Below, one piece after another: positions 1-12,000 of a stretch of 64,000 nt of DNA. The notes under the pieces were generated by a model that was not told where the DNA came from, ran no database searches, and saw only the letters and a list, made by a program, of their open reading frames with translations. The position numbers and the translations under genes were made by a program. Source of the stretch: Castor canadensis (taxonomy: Eukaryota; Chordata; Mammalia; Rodentia; Castoridae); assembly GCF_047511655.1 (NCBI RefSeq), contig NC_133393.1, positions 154,333,779-154,397,778 of the forward strand. The letters are read 5' to 3'. How positions within the stretch are numbered: the stretch's first letter is position 1; every line of letters begins with the position of its first letter.

Positions 1-74
1 CGGGGACTGTTTTGACCATTTCCCAGGATATGTGCAAGACCTTGCCACTCAGATCTGCAAGCAGCGAAGTCCAG
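1..74 (+). CDS. FAM118A: FAM118A coding exon (partial, cut by window edge)
   Basis: Base 1 is the third base of a codon. The frame then runs from Gly at 2-4 through Pro at 71-73, and one base (74) is carried into the next exon. A GT donor follows at 75-76. It encodes the end of the SIR2-like domain and the start of the tail. Confidence 0.93.
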
Positions 75-3000
75 GTGTGTCTTCACTTTCCAAAGAGAAA
101 AATTCATGGGGTTCATGAATTCATGTCCACCCTTTGGAGATATTAACATACCATAAAGTTCATTAATCTAGCTATTGATTTTTAAAAATGCCTCTGTAGG
201 CTGGGTATAGTGGTTCATGCCCATAATCTCAGCTTTTCGGGAGGCTGAAGGTTCAAGGTTAGCCTAGGCAAAAAGTTAGCGAGACCCGCATCTCAATCAA
301 TCAGCTGGGCTGGTGGCTCATGCCAGACCATAATATAGGAGGCTGGCTCTGCACCAAAACGTGAGGCCCTACCCGAAAAAAAGTAAAACAGGGCTGGTGG
401 TGTGGCTTAAATGGTAGAGCACTTACCTAGCAAGTGTGCGGCCCTGAGTTCAAACCCTAATGCTGCCAAAAGAAAAAAGCCTCTAAAATTAAATGATTGA
501 GGTTAAGTGGTATGATAGAATTTTATTTATAGCTTGCATATAAATATTGGACACATTTAATGTTTTAGTTTATCTTAACTAAGAACACAAGCTATCAGTG
601 CAGTTTTACCAGTTGTGACACTTAAAGATGCTGCTATCTGATGCCTTTATCAGTTTTAGCTTTTAAAATGTACAAAATGAACTTTTGGAGACATTTCTTT
701 CCTCAAATACATCTTTCCCTATCTCTGTGGCATGTCACATACCTCTGAGTTCTTCTTGGCCTTTCTGGGGAATTGTGCACCTTCCTGGAATGACCAGGAT
801 GAGTTGGAACCTCTCAGATTTGGTCACCTTGATGCCAGAGAGTTAATGGCTTTGAGTTTGGGGTCATAAAACACGGATGACAGCACAGGTGGGAAGTTCT
901 GTATTGACTGTCTTTTCACAGTAACAGGAATCTGGCCATTCACCCACCAGGGGGAATGAGGTTAGCAGGGGGAATGAGGACAGAGAGACTGAACTGGAGG
1001 CAGATCCAGAGGTCCAGCAGCCGCCACGCGCTCTGTCTTTTCAGATTTGCTAATGATGAGCAAACAGGCCAATTTCAATCGCATCACCATGAATGAAAAT
1101 ACAGCGGGGGGGCGGGGTGTGCAATTAGTGTCTTCCTAAGGAGTGGGAGGGGGAAGTTATGCTTGCCAGGCTGTGTCATACCCTGCCATGAATTTTACAT
1201 TCTTTTTCCATTCTTGCTCTTATTTGATCTTTTTTTTTTTTTTAAATAGCAGATCCACTGCTACTAAGGAGATGATTTTAGAGATGATACTAGCTCAGAG
1301 AGGTGAATATGCCCAATGTGTGCCAAGACATTGTGATCCTGGTCTTATACTGAGCAAAATGTTCACTTTAATGTGTCCTGGTACCAGCTGTGTGCACCAC
1401 TTGGCAGAGAGGCAGTGAACCCTCCTGCCTCCATGACCAGGGGGCCCTGGGATGCCAGGATCCATGCAGGGAGTCAGCATGGGCTCCTGCAGCAGCTTCC
1501 TTTTCTTGCTGAGACCCCTTTTCCAGTCCCCAAAGACTGAATGTATTTGACAAGCTGCCAGAAGACTCAAAGGTTATTTGGGTTTTTAATCTGTGACCAC
1601 CATGAAGGACATCTGTATTTGCATTCATGGGGTATCTCTGATGGGAGAGAATGCCCACTGATGATAATGGTCACACCAGTGAACATGACTGCTCCATATT
1701 CCATGTGTCATGGCTCTAGGTGGCTCCAGGTGTTTCACTGGTCACTCGGTGAGTCCTTGCATCAGCCCTGCAAGGTGATATAGTGTGACTGGTCTGGGGC
1801 TCCATGGCCAGCATGTGCTGCAGCTGGCACAGAAGCTCACTCCCAGCCATTGTGGCGGCCTCAGAGTGGCCTTGTACCATCCATCCTGGCCCGAGGAGAT
1901 GTGGTCCAAGTCTTGGTTCTGCTGACTGTTTTTCTTTTTTTTCCAGACGCTGAGCGAGTGGACAGCACCACATTATTGGGTAAAGATCTTTATCTTTTGT
2001 CAGCCTGCTTTTGCCTCCATGTTCTGTTATCTTGATGCCATTGTTTGTAAAAATTATGAAAGCATTTCTCACATGAAGTAACTAGCCTGTATTAAATACC
2101 GCAGTAGAGAGGATAAACAGCAGTGCCTTCAGATGGTCTCTGCTACAGTGAAGGAACTGAAGTCCGTCCCTTCCACGGGGAAGCACAGCTGAATCAAATG
2201 TGGCACCTGAGAGTAATTTTGTCCTAGAACTGAGTTACAGGGAATTGGAACAAGGTTCTGCTTATACCATTCAGTATAAGATTCAGTAATCTAGCTAGGA
2301 TTACAAGTGTGAGCCACCAGTGCCTGGCCTTTTTTGAAAAACTTGATTCCCAGAAAAGTCTTCTTCTGAAAACAGTAGTAACTCAATTGATAAGGTATGC
2401 AGTGTATGGCAGGGAAAACTTGGCCAGTGCTTCAGTAAAGTCACATTCAGAAATTGGTCTTTGAAAGGTGGGTTCTCCAACAGTGTTACTTGCTTTTCCA
2501 AGAAAGAATTTGAGAGAGGAAGGATGTGTTTTGACTTGGGGTTTCAGGGGTTTTACTCCACAGTCACTTGTTTCCCCTGCTTCTGGAGTGGGGCCTAGTG
2601 AGTAGGATATTGTGGTGGGGTATCATCATGGTGGACAGGAGGGCAGAGAAAGTGACAGGAAGGTCCAAGGATACATGCCCCAGGGACTTACTTTTTCTAA
2701 CCGGGCCCCATGTCCATTCAGTATGCCTTCATCAATGGACTGACCCATTGATGAACTTAGTGCCCTTTTGATCCAGTCACCTCTCAATAGTGCCACCAGC
2801 TGGGATGCAAGCTTTCAACATGTGACCCTTTCTGGAGGACACTTCATGTGCAGGTCACCAAAAGGCCCCGGTCATCTCGTAATACAAAATGCGTTTAGTC
2901 CCTCTCGAAGTGTCTCCGCCATCCTGACAGTCCAACAGCGTTCAAAAACTGATCTAAAGCCTCCTCAGACTCAAGGCAACTTTCAGCTGTGAGCCCTATA

Positions 3001-6000
3001 AAAATTAAATACCAATTTAAATGCTCCCAACATGTAGTGGCATTGAGTGAATACCCCCATTTCAAAAGGGAGGAATTGGGGAATAAAAAGCAGGGATGGA
3101 CAAAAGCAAGACTGAAGCCCAGCAGGACAAACATAAATCCTGTAGTTGCATGTCCAGCTGCATGTGGCCTTGCTGGCTTGGCTGTGCACCACATGGCCTC
3201 TCCTGGGCTGGCCCTGTTACTGCTGCAGCTTTCTCTGGCCAAAGTTCATGTTCCTAGTACCCCTCCTGGAGTCTCCACTGCAGCTTAGGCTTCACCCGAC
3301 AGCTTCAGGTGTCACCCTCTCAGGCTGCCATCAGGAATCCTGACCCTGCCACACATGGCCTGGGCTTCCAGCCTGCCCGTTGAAGTCTGAGTGGAAGCCT
3401 CCATGACCCCACAGCTCTTGCATTCTGTATGTCGTCTACAAAGCCATCATCACGTGGATGACACCAAAGTCTGCTGGCAGTGAGAGCAGTAGCCAGGCCC
3501 ACTTGGGTTATGGCTGCAGCAGCTCTTACTTGCCTGGATGAAATGCCTAGGCAGCTGAGTGCTTCTCAAAAGCATATGAGCTTTGAAGTGAATTTATACC
3601 TTTCCGCCCTTCAACCTGTTACGATTGGCGCTTGGCCAGTTCCTGCGATGCCATCTCTCTTACTGTGCAAAGTAAGGCACTTTTCAGTGGTGCAAATCTT
3701 AGTAATCACATCTTCCATGGTCCCTACTTTGAATGTGATCCTTTTCTGACAAATTGTTTTTCAATTCTTGCTCTACCACTTGAGCCACTCCATCAGCCTT
3801 TTTGCGTATGTGTGTGTGAGACTGGGATTTGAACTCAGGGCTTAGTGCTTGCAAAGCAGGTGCTCTATTGCTTGAACCACATCTCCAGTCCATTTTGGTC
3901 TGGTTACTTTGGAGATGGGATCTTGCAAACTATTTGCCTGGGCTGACCTCAAACCATGATCCTCCAGGTCTCTGCCTCTGAAGTCGCTAGGATATAGGCA
4001 TGCCTGCTCTGCTTTTTGCTTCCAGTTCTTACTGTAAATCTGGCAGCAATACTCATGCCACAGCATGAATGTGTGCTATCTTGGAATTTCTTTCACCAGA
4101 TTAATTAACCTGTCACCTTTAAATTCAGCCTCCCATAAGGTCTCAGGGCATGGATAAAGTGTAGACAAAATCTTTGTCAAAGTGTGACATGAGTGGCCTG
4201 TTAGTCCAGTTCCCAGACAGAGCCCTCCTTTCCACCTGAAGTGTCCCCTCTACTATCTGCATTTTTATAAGCATTCTGGTCTTCTGAGCTTCCACTAGAA
4301 TCACCCATTAAACCTGCTTAGAGCATTCTAAGATTTTTCTAGCCTGTTCTCCAAACTTTTCCAAATTCTTCCTAAAAACCACATGGTGATATAGAGTCAT
4401 ACCAACAACCTCACTTCTCAGAACCAGTTCTCTCTGCTAATCTCTTTTTCATCATTGGGATAAAATACCCAAGAAAAGCAACTTAAAGGAGGAGAGATTT
4501 ATTTTGTCTCTGTTTCGATTCATTATTGTCTGGTTCCATTGACAGAGGATATGGTGGAAGAAAGTTTCTCACCTTATGGTAGCCAAAAAAGCTAGAGAAC
4601 AGGAGGGACCAGAGACAATCTGGGTACCTCCAAGGGGCAGAGGCGAGCTGCTTCCTTTGGCTGCCCTGCCTCCTGGTCTCTGCTGCTTCCTAGTGCCAAC
4701 ACGTTTTGCATGGTGAGTGGTTGATCTGTTGATGAGGTCAGAGCTGTCATGATCTGGTCATTTCCCTAAAGCACCACCCCCAGCATTGCACTGGGGACCA
4801 AACTTTTTTGGGGATATTTCGTAGCAAAGAGAGAAGCTTTTAAAATGAGTTTTCATCTTCCAGGTAATGCCTGTCAAGACTGTGCAAAGCGGAAGTTAGA
4901 GGAGAATGGAATTGAAGTTTCGAAAAAACTCAGACAATCAGATACAGGTACCTGTTTCTCTCTGTGGGAGCCTATCTTAGATCTGTGAGTAGCTTTCTGC
5001 TTTGTTTAATGGTGGGAGGAGTGACAAATACACCAAGCCACATCAGCACAGAGAGTTTTTTGTTGTTTATTTATTTTATTTATTTTTGTTCATTTAGCAC
5101 AGAGGTTTAGAGTGGAACCTGACATCTTACCCCTGATGCTCAAAGGCACCCCCTTTAAATTTGGTTTATAAAGTAAGCATGTTATCGAAGGAAAGCATTC
5201 TGATGAAGTGTACTGGCTGTAGGTGAGCTTGGTGAGGTTTCAAAGTGAAGATGCTCATCTGCTCACACTTAGGTCAGCAAACGGAATCAGGAATTTTCCC
5301 CCACCACTAAGGGTTCTTTCTCTAGACAGAACCACTCTGTATGTTTTTGTTACCTCTAACACAAAGACTGAAATGTAGGAAACCTTTTTGTGTGTGTGGT
5401 ACAGGGCCTCACACTTGCTAGGCAGGCCTCTATCACCTGAGCCACTCCACCAGCATTTACTTTGTTAAGAGCGCAAATATTCTTTCTCGTTAGCCAGTGT
5501 GTGGACTGTTAATGGACCCAGTGCCATTACTTCTGTGCCAGTTGCAGGACATGTACTAAATATCAAGGTCAAATGTATTTTCTGTACATTTTTTCCACTT
5601 TTGGCTGTTTCATATTGGGACCTGATTCTTCTGTCTTCTCTTTTCTTTTTGGAATTGATGCTAATTGGGGTCTCTTGGATTGGACTGTATTATCTTTTAT
5701 GTTTTCATTAATGTCTCTTAATTTCCATTTTTATCTGTTTTTTCAAAAATTTTATGGGAGGCTTTCAAAATTATGTTTTAGTTCTTTGGTTAAATTTTTA
5801 TCTTGATAATATCTCAAATTTCCAAACAATCTTGTTCTCTGATCTAACCTTGCTCCTAGGATACATTGTATGGGACTGTGATGGCTTTTCAAATCTCTGG
5901 AGACCCGACAGGCTGTCCTGATCATCTGATTCCACCTCATTCTTGGAAACATTGGATATAGAGAATTTCAGATGGCAGGAGGTTTATGTTCTATTACTTT

Positions 6001-9000
6001 AAGAAAACCTCAGGCTGGGTGTGGTGGTACATTGCTATAATCCTAGCACTCAGAAGGTTGAGCCAGGAGGATTGTGAGTTCAGGCCAATCTGTTAGAAAG
6101 ATTATCTTAAAGGAAAAGAAAATGTCAGTAAAACACTCTTAAACATCTATGTGTTCCTCTGTTTGATTCCATGAATGAGAAAAGTCAGATGACAAAGGAG
6201 AGACTATATTATGAAAAGAGAAGAGCACTGGGAATTAAAAAGGAGGGAGAAACAGAAAGATGGCAGAGAAAAGTAGAAACCCATCTGCAGCTGCAGATCC
6301 CTGGGGAGGGAAGGAAGGGGAAGCTGAAGATACAAAGATGAGGTAAGCTAGGCAGCCCAGGTGACAGACTGGCAATTCTTGATTGTCAAACTTCCCATAA
6401 GCCTTAAACCCAGAGTGGGGACTTGGTGTAACAGTTACTGCTCCAGTGTGTCAGGCTAGCTTTAAAAAAGAAGGATATTTTGTCACTCTTCCTATTTTGG
6501 AGAGCTGTAGTGAGGTACCATCTTGAGAAGGGGCTTATTGTTTAAGACTGAACTACTCTGCAGACTTGAAAACAAGGAACAATCACTGCTCAGTGAGTCT
6601 TGGGACATCTTACTACAGTCTCTAGTTGGGAGACTGCCAGAAGAGGTGATCTTGGAGAGCGTTTGATGTGGACCAGCTGAGAGGTTCAGGTAGTAGGGAG
6701 CTCAGGAAGCCCTCCCTAGCAAGGAATGAGTCCCACTGCCTGAGAATCACTATGGAAAAAGCATTGAGCTCACCTGTGGCTGATGGAGTGCTTGCCCTCC
6801 AGGAGCTGCCTCCTGCCTATGTCTGTTTGCTGCCAGGCAGCACTGAGAGCTCTGAGCCCAGGTCCTGAGAGTCACCTGAATCTCCCAGCCTCCTCTGTCC
6901 CATGGCACAGTGAGCCACCCAGTGGGGTCTGAAAGTGCTGGGACTCGCCTCCTGTAGTCTCACACAGATGAGGCAGAGCTCTGAGCCCAGATCCTGCAAA
7001 TCTTGGATTCCTCCACTTCCTCCCTTCCACAGGGTGGTGAACTGCTGGGCTGGGTGTGAAAACACTGAGCTCACCAGGCATAAAGCCTGAGTTCTTCAGT
7101 TCTCTTCCACCTGTGCACAATTCAGTGCTCTGTCTCCTCTTTGCACTCTTCAACATATTCAGGGGACACCCCTAGGTTTGTAGGCTTAGTGCTCCTGAGG
7201 GCTTAAACTGAGGAGGGGTGAGGGTTGTGGAGCAAGTAGTATTCTGCCTGGGCTCCTAGTACCCAAAGAAGGGAAGCTTCTAAAGTAAAAGCAGCCCAGA
7301 AGTGGGCAAATGGCCCTTAACTGGTCCTGCCTTAGCCCATGTATAGCACAAATGTATACAATAGGAACTACAAGAGACTCCAGCTCCTTTTCTGTGTGGT
7401 GCTGGGGATTGGGTCCAGTGTCCTGAGCACATGGGTGAGTGGCTAACAACCTATACCCCTAGTCCAGTGATGAGAAACTGTACTTCAACTCTGCCACTTA
7501 CATACTCCTGCCTGAGCATGGAGAACACTTCAACTGAAAGACTACAGGTGCTTAAAAACTTCAGGTGTACAAATCCCAGAATACAAGAAATATGGAAAAA
7601 AAAAAAAGAAAGCCAACATGATTCCTCCAAAAGTCAGCTACTCCATAAGACTCTAATGGTAGTGAATTAGAGGAAATCCTAAAGAATTCAAAAGAATTGA
7701 TTAATGAAGTTAAAAACGATATGTGTGAACACCTGAATTAAGAATACAAAAAAACAGCTAAATGAAATAAAACACTGCAGGTTATGAAAGGAATTATACA
7801 GAAATCTTGAAAAATTCAAATTGAAATTCTGGAAATGAAAAGCTCAATAAATCATAAATTAGTTGAAAGGTTCACCAATGGGATTAAGTTGAAGATGGAA
7901 TATGAGGACTCAAAAGACAAAGTGGATGAACTAAAACATTCAGATGAAGAGAAAAGAATAAGGAAGTATGCACAGAACATCCAAGACCTCTGGAACACCA
8001 TTAAAAGGTCAAATCGATGAATTATGGGCATAGCTGAAGAAGTGTAAGCTAAAGGCACAGAAACACATTCAACAAAGTAATAGAATAAAATACCCTACAT
8101 TTTAAGAGATGATCATCCAGGTTCAGGAAGCTTTTGTAATACCAAAGAAGACCAGAAAAGAACTTCCCCATGTCACATTATAGTTAAAACATTAAGTATA
8201 CAGAAAAGGGAAAGAGTACTGGAAGCTTCAAGAGAGAAGCACCAAGTCCCTTATAAAGGGAAAACCACTAGAATAACACCAGATGGATTTCTCAACAGAA
8301 ACTTCAAAAGCAAGGAGCACCTGGAACAATGTATTTCAAACTCTGAAAGAAAATAACTGCCAGCCTAGATTATCCAGCAAAGCTATCCTTCATAATTGAA
8401 GGAGAAATTAAAAATCATCCATGATGACAAAGCAATTCATGACCACTAAACCAGTGCTACAGAAAATACTTAAAGGAAAAAGAGGAAGATAAACACAACC
8501 ATGGCAATAGTGGAAGGAAAATCACTTTGCATAGATAAGCAAATGAGAAATAAGGAAGAATAACACACTACCCTACAAAACTAATAAAATGGCTGAAATT
8601 ACTACATAACTTTAATAACTCTGAATGTTAATCATCTTAATTTTCCAATAAGAAGACACAGGAAAAAAACCCAAGATCCTACAAGATGCACTTCACTGGC
8701 AAAGACAAACACTGGGTTAAAGTGAAAGGATGGAAAAAGATTTGCCTGAGAGCAAACAGGAGTAGGTATACTAGTATCTGACAAAGCAGGTTTCAAAACA
8801 CAATTAGAAGAGATGAAGGAGGACACTTTATGTGGATAAAGTGGACCAACCATCAAGAAGATACAACAGTTGTAAATATAAACACACTGAACACTACCCA
8901 GCTTATAAAATTTAACATTAGTGGACATAAACATACAGATAGACCCCAATACAATAATAGTGGGTGACTTCAACACCCCATTCACTGATAGGTCATCCAG

Positions 9001-12000
9001 ACCAATAAGTCAACAAACTTGAGCCCCAGTATTGCCAAGAAAAAAATTTAGATCTTATAAACACTTTAGGCAAAGTAGCAGTATAAGAAAATCAACATAC
9101 AGAAATCAGTAGCTTTTCTATATGTCAATAACAGGCTCAGAAAGAATTCAGGGAAACAACCGCAATCATAGTAGCCTCAAAAAAACCAAACAAACAAACC
9201 AAAAAAAAAACTTGGAATAAAACTAAGGAGCTAAAAGATCTTCAGAATGAAAACTATTAAAATTTTGAAAAAATTAAAGACATTAAAAGATGGAAAGACT
9301 TCCCATGTTCATGGATTTGCACAATTAATACTGTGAAAATGGCTACACTACTGAAAGGAATCTTCAGATTCTATGTAATCCCCATCAAAATCCCAATGCT
9401 ATTCTTTACAGAAGTAGAAAAAAAATCAATGCTAAAATTCATATGGAAACATAAAAGGCCCCAGGTAGCCAAAGAAATCCTGAACAAAAAGACCAATGCT
9501 GGAGGTATCAGAGTATTTGACTCCAAATTATGCTACAATGCCATAGTAACAAAAACATGGTACTGGCACACACACACAAAAGATCTAGACCAATGGAATT
9601 GAAGATCTGTAAAGTAAATTTGCACAGCTACAGGCATGTGATATTCAACAAAAATGCTAAAAATGTATGTTAGAGAAGGATACCTCTTCAACAAATAGTG
9701 TTGGGAAAACAGGATATTCACATATAGAAAACTAGTCCTTCTATAAAAATCAAAATGGATAAACGATCTTAGTGTGAAACCTGAAATTTTGAAACTACTT
9801 CAGCAAAACCTAGGGAAATCATTTGTATTTTTTTTCTGGTACTGGCGTTTCAAACGCAGGGCCTCATGCTTGCTAGGCAGGTGCTCTTACTGCTTGAGCC
9901 ACTCCACCAGTTCTAGGGAAAACATTTGAAGGTACAGACACGGGCGGTAACTTTGTGTATAAGACTGCAGTTGCTAAGGAAATAAAAGCAGGAATCAAAT
10001 GGGATTGTATCAAATTAAAAAGCTTTTGCACATCAAAGGAAGCAATTACCAGAGTAAAGAGATAACAGGATGGGAGAAAAGCTTGGCCAGCTATTCACCA
10101 GATGAAGGATTAATATGCAGAATATATAAAGAGCTCAAAAAAATTAACCACCGAAAGAATAACCCAATTAATAAGTGGGCAAATGAGCCCGACAGTTCTC
10201 AGAAGTACAAGTGGCTAATACATAAAGAAATATTCAGTGTCCTTAGCCATAAGGAAATGCAAATCAAAATTACACTGAGATTCCCTCTCACCCCAGTCAG
10301 AATGGCTATCACTATCATAAAGAAAACAAATGTATGCTGGCAAGGATGCTAGGGAAAAGGAACCCTTGTACATGGTGGGAATATAAATTAGTGCAGCCAC
10401 TATGGAAATCAGAAAAACTAAAACTAGAACTACCATATGACCCAGCTATGCCACTACTGGGCCTCATCTGAAGGAATGTAAGTCAGCATACAGTAGAAAC
10501 ATAGGCACACCCATGTTTATAGCAGCACTGCTCACAGCAGGCAAGCTAAGAAATCAACCTGAGTGCCCACGAACTGATGGACAAAAACGTGCTACGTGTG
10601 TACAGTGGAGTACTCATCAACTATAAAGAAATGTTTGCTGAAAAATGGGTGGAACTCAATATCATCAGTTAAACAAAATAAGCCAGACTCTGACACATCC
10701 TGTTTTTTCTCATTCAGAATCTAGGCCTTCAAAAAAAGGATATTAATATAAAAAAGGTGGTGTAGTGGCTTAAGTGGTACAGCTTGCCTAGCAAGCACAG
10801 GGCCCTGAGTTCAAACCTCAGTACTGCCAGAAAAAAAACAAAAAAAAGGAACTCTTTGCTTGTGTATGAGTGAGCCAGCAGGAGGCGGTAGGCTGAAAGA
10901 AGAGGGTGATGGGGGTGTTTATGTGAATATGAGTGAAGGAGTTTATATTCATGCGTGAAAACCAAATGGAAACTATAAAAACTACAGAAGGGAGGTGACT
11001 AGGAGAGATAAGGAAGAAAATATCTTCACTCCATGTACAATGAATTTGTTTCCTATTGCTGCTAAATACCATGTACTTGGGGATTTGACACAGTTTTTAA
11101 AACTATATAGTAATTCACCATGGGCTTTTGAGAGTTTTGAAACACTTAGCATATCAATTTTTTTTTTGGCTGTACTAATGATTGAACTTAGAACCTTGTG
11201 TTTACTAGGCAAATTCTGTACCACTTGAGTCATACCTCCAGCTTTATTTAACATTTATTTTTTATTGTTTTTAAAATTTAATGTAATCCCTCAGTGAGCA
11301 TGTTTGAGCAGTACTGATATACAAGTTGAGCAGTCCTAACCTGAAAATTTTCCAAAGTATGAAAGTTTTTTGAATGTTAGGGCAATGCTCAAGGTTTTAG
11401 ATTTTGGAGCATTTTGGGTTTCAGATGAAGGACACTTAAGTCCTTAAAATGTATGCAAATATTCCATAATCTGAAAAACTCAGAAATCCGAAACACTTCT
11501 GGTCCCAGGCATCTTGCACAAGGGCTACCCAACCTGTGCTGCATGTACAACCTGCACTGCTGGACACTGTGTACCAGAAGGAACATGAACTGTTGACATC
11601 ATCTGTTGCAGGGAATGTAGGTAACACTTTGAATGCAGAGAACACTCAGATGAAATAAACCAGGCAATTAAAAAAAATTGTTACCTGCAGTATAGATTGT
11701 TATTCGAGTTAGGACTGGTAGCAGGAAGAGACCAGAGGTTACAGTCCTCAGCTCTATAGTGTGGATGAAGCAAGAGCAAGGTGGGATCCTTCTAGAAGAA
11801 TGGCTGGGGGGCAGCTGCTGCAGACCCTGCCTCCTCCTCATTGAGATTTTGTACAACTTCAGGTTCCCTTGGGAGGCACACATATATTTAAATGGAGAAT
11901 TCAGTTTTGATAGTGTTTTGGATAAAATTCTCTGGAATCTTTTATTTGGCTTGTGGATTCAGCTGGTAAGAACATCTGTAACTAAACTGAAACAAAACCA

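Larger units (their letters stand above)
1980..4863 (+). other. FAM118A intron
   Basis: It carries a minus-strand composite SINE (3767-4012), a small SINE scrap near 2293-2332 and a minus-strand MaLR-like LTR (4440-4815) that ends about 50 bp before the next exon. The remainder shows nothing I can name. Confidence 0.8.
6250..10750 (+). mobile_element. Older LINE-1, internally deleted and degraded
   Basis: A 5'UTR starting at the agatggcagag motif near 6257 has an internal repeat of 129-bp period (6847 and 6976). ORF1 remains lie at about 7590-8560, with an open coiled-coil stretch at 7835-8020. The ORF2 endonuclease part reaches the GDFN-like site near 8965. A jump near 9010-9072 then leads straight to the late reverse transcriptase text, so the RT core is missing. 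The C-terminal part runs to about 10690. Stops are frequent in every frame. A SINE interrupts it at 9829-9915. It is more diverged than the L1 at 15080. Confidence 0.88.

Noticed and set aside
391-468. tRNA gene candidates (many places with A- and B-box-like text)
   Set aside because: All are SINE units with A-rich tails and diverged arms; none folds by eye into a full cloverleaf with a proper anticodon arm.
7835-8020. Lys/Glu-rich 61-codon frame that looks like a small coiled-coil protein
   Set aside because: It is the leftover coiled coil of ORF1 of the older L1.
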